Shown piece after piece: positions 1 to 7,601 of a stretch of DNA of 64,000 nt. The position numbers and the translations under genes are program-made. The first letter of the stretch is position 1; every line of letters begins with the position of its first letter. Below the pieces are notes generated by a model that was not told the DNA's origin, did not search any database, and saw only the letters and a list, made by a program, of their open reading frames with translations. Origin of the DNA: Pseudomonadota bacterium (GTDB taxonomy: Bacteria > Pseudomonadota > Gammaproteobacteria > Burkholderiales > JABEVD01); the NCBI GenBank assembly GCA_021848825.1, contig JAJZTQ010000001.1:62001-126000 (forward strand). Direction: 5' to 3'.

Positions 1-1
1 C

Positions 2-706
2 GTGAAATGCAATACCGGCATGAACAGGCTGGGATTCAGGCCGGATATTTTCAGGAAGATGCTCGAGAGGCTGGAGGAAAACGAAAACATAGGCGAAATC
101 GCCTCGATGACCCATTTCTGCTGCGCTGACGGCGAAGAGGGGGTGAAAAGCCAGATGGACGTCTTCAATGCGGCGGTTGCGGGCCTGAATCATCCTTCCA
201 GCCTCGCCAATTCCGCCGCATTGATCAGGTATCCCGAAACGAGAACAGAATGGCTGAGGCCGGGCATCATGCTCTACGGCGCGTCGCCTTTCCCGGAGCA
301 GACTGCGGAAGAGCTTGGGCTGAAGCCCGTCATGACGCTTACTTCCAGGATCATCGCGATTCAGCATGTCATGAAGGGAGAAGGGGTGGGGTACGGCCCG
401 ATTTTCAGGGCCGAAAGGAACATGCGCGTCGGGATCGTGGCCTGCGGTTATGCAGACGGTTATCCCAGGCACGCGCCCAACGGCACGCCTGTCCTCGTCG
501 GACGCCAGCTTTCGAAAACGGTAGGGCGGGTTTCGATGGACATGCTCTATGCCGATATTTCGGACATCCCGGATGCAGGCGTCGGCACGGAAGTCGTGCT
601 CTGGGGCGAAGGGCTGCCTGTCGAGGAAGTCGCGAAATGCTGCGGCACCATCAGCTATGAATTGCTTTGCGCATTGGCGCCGAGAGTTCCCGTTACCTAC
701 ACTTGA
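2..706 (+). CDS. alr: alanine racemase, C-terminal part (5' end outside window)
   Basis: Alanine racemase interconverts L- and D-alanine with PLP and supplies D-Ala for peptidoglycan. Only the last 234 residues or so are present. The fragment opens in the barrel domain at the conserved KCNTGMNRLGF segment (E. coli-like K-x-D/N-TGM-x-RLG). It keeps the C-terminal catalytic Tyr in VGYGP at fragment residue 131, then GYADGYPR, VGRVSMDM and the closing SYELLCALAPRVP. The PLP-lysine half lies upstream of the window. The stop is two bases before radA, so the two genes are probably co-transcribed. Confidence 0.96.
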   Translation: MKCNTGMNRLGFRPDIFRKMLERLEENENIGEIASMTHFCCADGEEGVKSQMDVFNAAVAGLNHPSSLANSAALIRYPETRTEWLRPGIMLYGASPFPEQTAEELGLKPVMTLTSRIIAIQHVMKGEGVGYGPIFRAERNMRVGIVACGYADGYPRHAPNGTPVLVGRQLSKTVGRVSMDMLYADISDIPDAGVGTEVVLWGEGLPVEEVAKCCGTISYELLCALAPRVPVTYT

Positions 707-708
707 CC

Positions 709-2058
709 ATGGCCAAGGCAAAGACCCTTTACACCTGCACGGAATGCGGCGGGATCGCGCCCAAATGGCAGGGCCAGTGTCCGCATTGCAATGCCTGGAA
801 CACGCTCGTCGAAACCGTTCAGGAAGCGGCGCCTTCCCGGTTTGCGGCGATTTCGAAGACCAGTTCGATCAGAAAGCTCGGGGATGTCGAGGCAGCTGAT
901 TTTCCTCGCTATCCCACAGGCATTGCGGAATTCGACAGGGCGCTCGGCGGCGGGCTGGTCGAAGGCGGCGTGGTATTGATCGGCGGGGATCCCGGCATCG
1001 GCAAGTCGACCCTTCTTCTCCAGGCGCTGTGTCTGATGAGCAAGACCATGAAGGTGCTCTACGTGAGCGGAGAGGAATCGGCTCAGCAGATCGCATTGAG
1101 GGCGAAGCGCCTCCAGCTCGATGCCGATTCCATCGAGATTCTGGCCGAAATCCAGCTCGACAGGATACAGCATGCGCTCCTTGAACATCACCCCAGGATC
1201 GCGGTCGTCGACTCCATCCAGACGCTCTATGCCGATGCGCTTTCTTCCGCCCCGGGTTCCGTCTCCCAGGTCAGGGAATGCGCGGCGCAGCTCACCAGGC
1301 TCGCCAAGCAGTCCGGCATCACCATCATCCTGGTCGGGCATGTCACCAAGGAAGGGGCGATTGCGGGCCCCAGGGTGCTCGAGCATATCGTAGATACCGT
1401 GCTCTATTTCGAGGGGGATACCCATTCTAGCTTCAGGCTGGTGAGAGCATTCAAGAACCGCTTCGGCGCCGTCAACGAGATAGGCGTCTTCGCCATGACC
1501 GAAAAGGGCCTCAAGGAAGTGAGCAATCCTTCGGCGCTCTTTCTTTCCCATCACGAGGCCGAAGTGGCGGGATCCTGCGTCATGGTGACGCAGGAAGGAA
1601 CGAGGCCGCTGCTTGTCGAAGTCCAGGCGCTCGTCGACGAGGCCCATGCCCCGAATCCCAGGCGCCTCTCCGTCGGGCTCGACCAGAACAGGCTGGCCAT
1701 GCTGCTTGCCGTGCTCCACAGGCATGCCGGAATAGCCTGTTTCGATCAGGATGTCTTCGTCAACGCAGTCGGGGGCGTGCGGATCATCGAACCCGCCTCG
1801 GATCTGGCAGTGCTGCTCGCCATCGTGTCGAGCTTGAAGAACATGGCGCTTCCCGGGAAGCTCGTGGTTTTCGGCGAAATCGGACTCGCCGGCGAAGTGA
1901 GGCCGGTCCAGAGAGGGCAGGAGCGCCTGAAAGAGGCGGCGAAACTGGGATTTTCCCGCGCCATCATCCCGAAGGCGAACAGGCCCAAGGGCGGCCTGGA
2001 AGGGATGGAGATCATGGCAGTCGACCGGCTGGTGGACGCGATCGGTTACTGCAGGTGA
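709..2058 (+). CDS. radA: DNA repair/recombination protein RadA
   Basis: RadA (Sms) is a RecA-like ATPase that processes branched recombination intermediates. The 449-residue product has the family layout. A four-cysteine zinc finger (C10, C13, C24, C27) is followed by a Walker A motif GGDPGIGKST near 92-101, the RadA-specific KNRFG at 249-253, and a C-terminal Lon-protease-like domain without a proteolytic site. The ATG at 709, two bases after the alr stop, gives the expected MAKAKTLYTC start; a longer in-frame extension overlaps alr and is unlikely. The gene ends directly against the convergent phosphatase/kinase gene with no gap. Confidence 0.97.
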   Translation: MAKAKTLYTCTECGGIAPKWQGQCPHCNAWNTLVETVQEAAPSRFAAISKTSSIRKLGDVEAADFPRYPTGIAEFDRALGGGLVEGGVVLIGGDPGIGKSTLLLQALCLMSKTMKVLYVSGEESAQQIALRAKRLQLDADSIEILAEIQLDRIQHALLEHHPRIAVVDSIQTLYADALSSAPGSVSQVRECAAQLTRLAKQSGITIILVGHVTKEGAIAGPRVLEHIVDTVLYFEGDTHSSFRLVRAFKNRFGAVNEIGVFAMTEKGLKEVSNPSALFLSHHEAEVAGSCVMVTQEGTRPLLVEVQALVDEAHAPNPRRLSVGLDQNRLAMLLAVLHRHAGIACFDQDVFVNAVGGVRIIEPASDLAVLLAIVSSLKNMALPGKLVVFGEIGLAGEVRPVQRGQERLKEAAKLGFSRAIIPKANRPKGGLEGMEIMAVDRLVDAIGYCR

Positions 2059-3735
2059 TCACCAGGGCGGGCCGGAGGAAATGCCGGCGGATTCCACCAT
2101 CTCGAAATAAAGCAGAAGGAAATTCACCAGCATCGAAATCACCGCCGTGAGCTTCCAGGCTGAATAGCGGCCGACCACGGGTGTCCTGGGGGGCGCGGCA
2201 ACAGGCGCGGATTCGCCGTTTTCAAGGGCGATGAGGCATTCCTCGGGCATCTCGAAGCGCCTTTCCGGGTCGCGCGCTATCGATTTCATGATCACGTTTT
2301 CCAGCCATGCCGGAATGTCGGGGCGATATCGCGCGGGTTTCACGGGGTCGAACGAGCCGGAATACGGATATTCCCCTGTCAGCATATGATAGAGCGTGAC
2401 GCCCATGGCGAAAATGTCGCTCTGCATGCAAGGCTCTCCATCTCCAAGGCATTCGGGCGAGGCATAGTTCGGCTGCGCTGAAAAGGCGGTCCCGCCTATC
2501 GAAGGATTGATCGCGGAAGAAAGGCTGAGGATGCGGAGCTTGCCGTCCTTGCCAAGATGAAGGTTTTCGGGCCTGATGTCCCTGTGAATGATGTCCAGCC
2601 TGTGCAGACTGCCGAGCGCTCTCGCGAGCTTCATGCCTATCTGTATGGTTTCAGCGATGGTGAAGTGATGCCCATGGTCCAGCATCTCCCGGAGGGTCGA
2701 GCCTTCGTGCCATGAAGTGAGGAAATAGAGGAAATGCCTTTTTGCCTGGAAATGGCGCGGAAGGAAAGGGGATGAACTCTTTTTCACCAGCCATTCCTCG
2801 ATCAGGAGATCGTTTCTCGCCCGCCCGTCCATGACGAATTCAGGCTTCAGCGTTTTCATCGCCAGAATGCGTCCGCTCGCAAGGTCCTTCACCTTGTAGA
2901 TGACCCGCTTCGCCGATTCGTGCAATTGTTCGATTACCTCGAAACTGTCTATCCTCTGGCCTGGAACGAGCATGGGGGGGAAGGGAAGATCGGCCCCTTC
3001 CTTGAGCAGATCGCCGAAAGTCCCTTCCGCGAGATCGTCGATGCGGATGACCTGGGCCGTGGCATTGCCTTCGCCGCCTTTGCCTATCGCGGCATCGACG
3101 AGCGCCCTGGCCGCTTCTTCGGGCTGGGGATGGCTATTCAGCACTTCTTCGAGCCCGTCAGGCCCCAGCACTTCCCAGACGCCGTCGGAGGCGAGCAGAA
3201 AAACATCCCCTTTTTCCAGTTCGCCTTCATCGTAATCGACGACAAGATTGAGATCGAGCCCGACGGCGCGTTTCAGGACATGCCTGCCGTGCGCTTCCTC
3301 CCAGACATGGTCGCGGGTAAGGAGCGAAAATTCTTTTCCTCTCATGCGATAGATCCTGGTATCCCCGACATGCGCGATGACATAGCGGTTTCCTCTCAAG
3401 ACCAGCAGGCTCAGGGTGCTCGCCATGCAGGAAAATTCCCTGCGGGTTGCACCCTGAGCGAGCAGCCAGCGGTTTGCCGAAGCCAGAAGCTTGCCGAGCG
3501 CGTGCGGCACTTCCCATGTCTCGGGCGTGTCGTAATAGTCGCTCAATACGCTCAAGACGGCATATTCAGCAGCCTCGCGACCGTTCGATCCGCCCCCGGC
3601 CCCATCCGCGATCGCCGCAACGATTCCCTTGCTTGCAAGCAGTTCGCCTTCAGGTGCAACCAACCCGAAGAAATCCTCGTTCCTTATTTTCATCCCGACG
3701 TCGCTGTCCGCGCCGAATGCGATTTTGAGAGGCAT
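2059..3735 (-). CDS. PP2C phosphatase fused to Ser/Thr (pseudo)kinase, tail-anchored
   Basis: This 558-residue bifunctional protein has a PP2C Ser/Thr phosphatase in residues 1-235. Metal-ligand motifs are intact (RNEDFFG, AIADGAGGG, HVGDTRIY, LASDGVWEVLG). A Hanks-type kinase fold follows at about 255-505, and one hydrophobic segment at about 529-546 anchors it to the inner membrane. The kinase keeps the ATP-binding Lys (AMK, K294) and HRD (384-386). The glycine loop has no glycine and the DFG position reads S-L-S (404-406), so metal binding is doubtful. The ATG at 3735 follows a GGAG; the longer upstream reading has no such signal. The phosphatase is probably active, and the kinase may be a sensing or scaffold domain. 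Confidence 0.88.
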   Translation of the reverse strand: MPLKIAFGADSDVGMKIRNEDFFGLVAPEGELLASKGIVAAIADGAGGGSNGREAAEYAVLSVLSDYYDTPETWEVPHALGKLLASANRWLLAQGATRREFSCMASTLSLLVLRGNRYVIAHVGDTRIYRMRGKEFSLLTRDHVWEEAHGRHVLKRAVGLDLNLVVDYDEGELEKGDVFLLASDGVWEVLGPDGLEEVLNSHPQPEEAARALVDAAIGKGGEGNATAQVIRIDDLAEGTFGDLLKEGADLPFPPMLVPGQRIDSFEVIEQLHESAKRVIYKVKDLASGRILAMKTLKPEFVMDGRARNDLLIEEWLVKKSSSPFLPRHFQAKRHFLYFLTSWHEGSTLREMLDHGHHFTIAETIQIGMKLARALGSLHRLDIIHRDIRPENLHLGKDGKLRILSLSSAINPSIGGTAFSAQPNYASPECLGDGEPCMQSDIFAMGVTLYHMLTGEYPYSGSFDPVKPARYRPDIPAWLENVIMKSIARDPERRFEMPEECLIALENGESAPVAAPPRTPVVGRYSAWKLTAVISMLVNFLLLYFEMVESAGISSGPPW

Positions 3736-3935
3736 GATGCGATTCTCCAATCTTGTTATCCCCGATTTGCCAGTAGCAACTTGCATGCCATTTCTAAAAT
3801 TAATGTTAATCGTTTGAAATGAAATGAAAATGGTTCGGTGTGAAACGAGTGTTTGCCGCACTGCTTCGGTGCATATTTCCGGAAGGTGCAGCAGCTTGGG
3901 GAATTTCGACCGATTTCGTCTATAAAGGAGAGAAT

Positions 3936-4004
3936 ATGGAACGCTGCGCCTTGATTTCAAATGCTTCCGGGCTCGACCGGATGATGCCCCGGGCTTTCGG
4001 GTGA
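3936..4004 (+). CDS. 22-codon leader ORF, overlaps next start (GTGA)
   Basis: A short ORF starts at an ATG with a strong ribosome binding site (AAAGGAG, about six bases before). It encodes 22 residues beginning MERCALISN. Its TGA at 4002-4004 overlaps the GTG start of the next gene at 4001, a layout typical of translational coupling. The next gene's own GTG has only a poor Shine-Dalgarno site, so ribosomes probably reach it by finishing this peptide. An alternative is that the two are one protein joined by a frameshift or split by a mutation. No family recognised. Confidence 0.45.
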   Translation: MERCALISNASGLDRMMPRAFG

Positions 4005-4717
4005 AGCTCTCGGAAATACGATCCGAAGCCGCCATCATCTGCGGCCGCCTGCCGGAGGAGAAGCGGCATGCTTTTCAGCAAGGGTTGACCGATCTGTGCA
4101 GGGCGCGCTGGAAGGAGATAAGGGGAAATGAGCCCGCCGACAGCTTGGCGCGTGCGATCTGGATGATCGATCCTCCGCTTTCGGACCTTTTCCTCGACCT
4201 CATTGCATCGGGCGACGCCCGCCTCGGGGAAGCGCTTCACGGACTGAGTCCTGCGCAGGGGCTTGCGCTTCTCATCCTTGCTGAAATCGAGGAAGGAAAC
4301 GAGGAGGGAGCGAGGATCGCGCATGAATCCATGATGCTCTTCGATTCAGGCGCGGCGGGGATGCATCATGCAGCAAAGATCGCTTCGCTGCTCAGGGGAA
4401 ACATTCCTTTCCGGATTCACCATCCTCATTCCTCTCGCCCCGCGCTCTGGAAGGCGCTCGGCATCATCGCCCAAAGCACGAAGCGCTTCGACGTTTCCTC
4501 GGCTGTCGTTGCAATGGGGCTGCTTTCCGGCAAGCCTGGAGATCGTCAAGGCGAGCTCGACGTGCTCGGGGAAAGACTGGAATCGATGGGCATCCGCTTT
4601 CTGGGCGTGGAGGACGATCATATCCGCTACAGCGTTCACGGCCGGGAGAAAAGTCCGTTGAGCAGGAGACAGGCTGCCTTGATGCTGGAGGAAATCAGGG
4701 CGATCCGGATTTCCTGA
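4001..4717 (+). CDS. hypothetical protein, 238 aa
   Basis: I do not recognise the family. The product is soluble-looking, mostly helical and rich in Leu and Ala, with no signal peptide, membrane segment or obvious catalytic motif. It starts at GTG 4001, overlapping the stop of the 22-codon leader ORF, and ends 18 bases before the histidine phosphatase gene. It is divergent from the phosphatase/kinase gene across about 200 bases of fairly AT-rich DNA that must contain promoters for both. Codon use matches its neighbours, so it looks like a resident gene. Composition and frame continuity favour it being real. Confidence 0.7.
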   Translation: MKLSEIRSEAAIICGRLPEEKRHAFQQGLTDLCRARWKEIRGNEPADSLARAIWMIDPPLSDLFLDLIASGDARLGEALHGLSPAQGLALLILAEIEEGNEEGARIAHESMMLFDSGAAGMHHAAKIASLLRGNIPFRIHHPHSSRPALWKALGIIAQSTKRFDVSSAVVAMGLLSGKPGDRQGELDVLGERLESMGIRFLGVEDDHIRYSVHGREKSPLSRRQAALMLEEIRAIRIS

Positions 4718-4735
4718 CGTATAATCCCTTCGATC

Positions 4736-5368
4736 ATGACGGCGACAAGATTATGCTTCATCAGGCATGGCGAGACCGACTGGAACGTGGAGCGGCGCAT
4801 CCAGGGCCAGATGGACATTCCGCTCAGCGGGACGGGGAGAAGGCAGGCGCAGGCCATGGCCTGCAATGCCGGCCAGCACGAATTCTTCGCAATCTACAGC
4901 TCCGACCTTTCCAGGGCATCTGAAACCGCGAACATGCTCGCGAAAGGGCGGGGGATAGCGGTTATTCAGACAAGGGAATTGCGCGAACGCCATTACGGAT
5001 TTTTCCAGGGCATCACGGCGGAAGAGGGCAAAAGGCTTTATCCCCAGGCTTATTCCAGATACAGCGTTAGGGATCCGGATTACGATTTCGAGAACGGCGA
5101 GAGCCTGAAGGGTTTCGCAAAACGCGTGCATGACGCCGTCGAAAATCTGGGAAAGCGCCATGCCGGCCAGACGATCGCCGCGGTGAGTCACGCAGGCGTG
5201 CTCGACATACTCTACAGGAGGGCGACGGGAAGGATGCTCCATGCGCCGCGCGATTTCGCCATTCCGAACTGTACGCTCAACTGGTTCAGGATGGACGACA
5301 CCGGACTGCATCTCGAGAAATGGGACGATCACCACCTTTCAGCCGTGCTGACGGAATCGGCCGAATGA
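4736..5368 (+). CDS. histidine phosphatase family protein (phosphoglycerate mutase-like)
   Basis: The 210-residue protein carries the branch-1 histidine phosphatase signature: FIRHGETDWN with the phosphorylated His at residue 11, a conserved Arg in SSDLSRASETA, an acidic residue in LRERHYGFFQG, and the second His in VSHAGVLD (residue 152). Family members include cofactor-dependent phosphoglycerate mutase, CobC/alpha-ribazole phosphatase and broad phosphatases; the sequence does not decide between them. A TATAAT at 4720-4725 sits only ten bases before the ATG and no Shine-Dalgarno is visible, so the mRNA could be nearly leaderless. The next gene is convergent, 38 bases away. Confidence 0.85.
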   Translation: MTATRLCFIRHGETDWNVERRIQGQMDIPLSGTGRRQAQAMACNAGQHEFFAIYSSDLSRASETANMLAKGRGIAVIQTRELRERHYGFFQGITAEEGKRLYPQAYSRYSVRDPDYDFENGESLKGFAKRVHDAVENLGKRHAGQTIAAVSHAGVLDILYRRATGRMLHAPRDFAIPNCTLNWFRMDDTGLHLEKWDDHHLSAVLTESAE

Positions 5369-5406
5369 GAGCCCTCGCGCTGCTCAGGCATGAATCGTGG
5401 AATGAA

Positions 5407-5889
5407 TCAGAGCCATCTCGGGGTCTTTGATTTGTATTCCAGGTAGGCTTCCCCGAATTGCTTCGCAAGGTAGGCTTCTTCCCTGAGAATCACGCCGTGA
5501 TGCATGAGCATCAGCAGGAAGGGGAGGAAGATCAGCGGCCAGACGGCGTTGCCGAGCAGGGATATGCCGAGATAGAGGCCTGTCATCGCAACATAGATCG
5601 GGTTTCTGGAGAAGCTGAAAGGGCCGTTCTTGGCGAGGGCTCCGGAGGGTTTTCTGGGGTTTGCGCTGGTGCCGATGTTCTTCATGGACAAGAATGCCCA
5701 GCGCGCAAGGAAGCCGCTCAGGAGCAGGAAAATCAGGCCGAAAACGCGGAATGCCTGAGGAAAGGAGACGATCGGCGCGAACGTCGAGAAGGCGAAGCCG
5801 GCAGCGAGCGAAGCCAGGTAAAGAAGGGGCGGGGGCGCAATGATCCCGGGGTTGTCATTCGCGGTGCGCCGAGTGCAGCAGGTATTCAC
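5407..5889 (-). CDS. PEMT/isoprenylcysteine methyltransferase-like membrane protein
   Basis: This is a small integral membrane protein with about four hydrophobic segments. Its C-terminal SAM-binding signature is typical of the phospholipid methyltransferase / isoprenylcysteine carboxyl methyltransferase superfamily: SRNPIYVAMTGLYLG, then REEAYLAKQFGEAYLEYK. Bacterial members methylate small hydrophobic substrates, and the substrate here is unknown. I choose the GTG at 5889 because AAAGGA lies six bases upstream; the ATG at 5934 would add 15 residues and lacks a clear site. Expression is away from the histidine phosphatase gene, with which it converges. Confidence 0.8.
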   Translation of the reverse strand: MNTCCTRRTANDNPGIIAPPPLLYLASLAAGFAFSTFAPIVSFPQAFRVFGLIFLLLSGFLARWAFLSMKNIGTSANPRKPSGALAKNGPFSFSRNPIYVAMTGLYLGISLLGNAVWPLIFLPFLLMLMHHGVILREEAYLAKQFGEAYLEYKSKTPRWL

Positions 5890-6223
5890 GATAGTCCTTT
5901 CATGCCGGCTTCGGAACGGAATCTCTCGATGCATTTCCGGCCGAAATGCGGGGGATTTTCAGCCGTACGTTGAATCATATGCGGATCATCCATGATTTTT
6001 CAGGTTATTCTTAGATAAAATTTAAATGAAAAAAATTTCATTGTCCACCGAAAACCCGATACCATATGCGGCAAAGGGGATTTTCGAAGCAGCACAAATC
6101 AGACGGACAGCTTCAAAAAGGATTGTCCGCAGCGCCGAAAGGCGATTTTTTCATGCGAAGGGCTGGCGGTTGGGCTGGCCTTTTGTTTTCAAAGGTCGGA
6201 CTTGAGCCTCCGGCTGATTCGCA
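5890..6223 (+). other. intergenic stretch upstream of the methyltransferase gene
   Basis: I see no convincing gene here. The stretch lies between two leftward genes, so it probably holds the promoter of the methyltransferase gene. It contains an AT-rich block around 5990-6045 with a perfect 7-bp inverted repeat AATGAAA-N4-TTTCATT (6025-6042). A second inverted repeat, GCATTTC-N5-GAAATGC, lies at about 5931-5949, close to the start codon. Either could be an operator; neither is assigned to a regulator. Confidence 0.4.
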
Positions 6224-6754
6224 TCATTTCCCGTGCATAATTTCATCGGCGGGCCTGACGCTTCCGCAGTCCGCACCCAGCCATCTGCCGCTCGTTTCGG
6301 TATGCTGCGAGGTCGCCTTGCCGCGCATCGTGCCCTTGAAGTCGTAGGTGGAAGCCAACCTTTCGTTGCCCGAATTGCTCCCCGTCACCCTGCCTTTGCC
6401 TTTCAGGTCGGGGCCGTCACAGATCACGTCCAGCGAATAGCTGTCGCCGCTTCGGCGAAAATTCTTCGTCCTGCAGCCGGATTCGCCCTGCTGCGCAGGC
6501 GGTTCATCTCGCTCGGCCATCGCCTTCGATATGCATACCTTCGTGACCATGCCGCCGTTGTTGATCTGCGGCACAGAAATGCCCATCTGCCGCATTCTTG
6601 CGAGCTGTTCCGGCGGAATTTTCGGCATCGCTTTCAGGCTGTCCGACTTGACGGTCATCTCCCACAATCCCGGCTTCATCCGGCCGGCGGCCCACAGGCT
6701 GGGGGATGCGCAAATCATTGAAAAAAAGAGCAGAGAAACGGCAGTTCTTCGCAT
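6224..6754 (-). CDS. DUF3617 family exported protein
   Basis: The 176-residue protein starts with a classic signal peptide (MRRTAVSLLFFSMICASPSLWA, cleavage near residue 23). The mature part opens with KPGLWEMTVKSD and ends with GRWLGADCGSVRPADE, both typical of DUF3617. Four cysteines in the mature part (CISK, CRTK, CDGP, ADCG) suggest two disulfides in the periplasm. The function of the family is unknown. The ORF lies next to a damaged region with an insertion-sequence remnant, but itself looks intact. Confidence 0.85.
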   Translation of the reverse strand: MRRTAVSLLFFSMICASPSLWAAGRMKPGLWEMTVKSDSLKAMPKIPPEQLARMRQMGISVPQINNGGMVTKVCISKAMAERDEPPAQQGESGCRTKNFRRSGDSYSLDVICDGPDLKGKGRVTGSNSGNERLASTYDFKGTMRGKATSQHTETSGRWLGADCGSVRPADEIMHGK

Positions 6755-6899
6755 GTCTTTTCCTCCGATGGAGCGGGTCGATGATCCACGTTAGGAAAGG
6801 CGGGACGAAAAGGCAAATTCTTTTGAGGAGAATGTCGGGAGGCTCGCCTAGAAGGTGCATCCCGACGTAGGCGGCACCGACGAGCAGTTCGTCCGCATT

Positions 6900-7097
6900 T
6901 CTCAGGCGCGCAAAGCGCTGCTCCAGTCCATGTCGTGATCGAGGACGCAGGCCGGGCCGCTGATCGAGGCATGGCGACGGGAATACAACGAGGAGCGACC
7001 GAAGAAAGCGTTGGGCGGCTTAACACCCTCGGCTTATGCAAAGCAATTGGCAACATCGGTTACAGTATCATCGGACTCTAAATCCCCGTGCTACTGA
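6900..7097 (+). pseudogene. IS3-family transposase (OrfB) C-terminal remnant
   Basis: From about 6960 to the TGA at 7095-7097 the + strand reads LIEAWRREYNEERPKKALGG and then LTPSAYAKQLA. This is the characteristic C-terminus of IS3-group DDE transposases. Just upstream a related reading (IEDAG) continues in another frame, so the fragment is also frameshifted. The integrase core and OrfA are absent. The run CAGGGGGGACGTC just past the stop resembles the terminal inverted-repeat end of IS407-like elements, which is inference. The left boundary is approximate. Confidence 0.7.
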
Positions 7098-7109
7098 AAA
7101 CAGGGGGGA

Positions 7110-7379
7110 CGTCGCTGATACTTATATGATTGCAAACTCGGAATGGGGTTTTACTTCGGGGGGCATTCAGAAAGCCAAGGTGATGAAACAAGCATCCGAT
7201 TACTGCAAGAGCATAGGAAAGAAATATTTCCAATCAGCACGAACCAAAATGACGTTTCGTGGGGAAAAACCCCTGCCGCAGAAGTCCAGTTCCGCTGTTT
7301 GTCTGAGGATGACCCTGAGCTGCGGAGACCTTCACTTCAACCGGTCCCGTCGATGGTAATTGAGAATCGCACCAAATAG
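7110..7379 (+). pseudogene. truncated, frameshifted small hypothetical gene
   Basis: Two overlapping frames together read as one protein. The first gives DTYMIANSEWGFTSGG and on to CKSIGKKYFQSARTK. After a run of A at about 7244-7249 the next frame continues with GKTPAAEVQFRCLSEDDPEL, ending at TAG 7377-7379. The combined pattern (a TYM-x-ANSE-like start, a C-x-x-x-GKK helix, then AEVQFRC-L-x-x-x-DPEL) resembles a common family of small secreted or lipoprotein-like proteins in Proteobacteria. The signal-peptide end is missing exactly where the IS3 remnant ends, so the insertion probably removed it. Confidence 0.6.
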
Positions 7380-7439
7380 ACAGCATACCACGATAGATTT
7401 CCCGAATTTTCCTACACAGTGCCTACATGGAAACCAGAA

Positions 7440-7470
7440 AAGCAAAAGCCCGGTCTTTTGAACCGGGCTA
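7440..7470 (-). terminator. intrinsic terminator of tRNA-Asn
   Basis: A perfect 8-bp stem AGCCCGGT/ACCGGGCT (7447-7454 with 7462-7469) with a 7-base loop lies just downstream of tRNA-Asn. On the minus strand it is followed by a T-rich tract (CTTTTGCTT), as expected for rho-independent termination leftward. Confidence 0.85.
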
Positions 7471-7485
7471 AGTGCTTGTATATTC

Positions 7486-7561
7486 TGGCTCCCCGACCTG
7501 GACTCGAACCAGGGACCTGCGGATTAACAGTCCGTCGCTCTACCGACTGAGCTATCAGGGA
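7486..7561 (-). tRNA. tRNA-Asn (anticodon GTT)
   Basis: Read on the minus strand, this 76-base gene folds as a full cloverleaf. It has acceptor TCCCTGA/TCGGGGA, a D arm with AGCTCAGTCGGTAGAGC, an anticodon stem with loop CTGTTAA giving anticodon GTT, a GGTTCGAGTCC T-loop, and an encoded CCA. It lies 36 bases upstream of the aminotransferase stop codon and is followed by a terminator. Confidence 0.97.
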
Positions 7562-7572
7562 ATAGAAGCGAG

Positions 7573-7601
7573 ATTTTAATGGCTCGATGAGATCAGGTCA
7601 A
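7573..7601 (-). promoter_or_regulatory. sigma-70 type promoter for tRNA-Asn
   Basis: On the minus strand TTGACC, a 17-base spacer and TAAAAT occur, with the -10 box 11 bases before the mature tRNA start. The -35 box overlaps the last codons of the aminotransferase gene, so the tRNA appears to have its own promoter. Confidence 0.7.

Noticed and set aside
2920-3822. A 300-codon open frame on the + strand
   Set aside because: Antisense to the PP2C/kinase gene, whose motifs are unambiguous.
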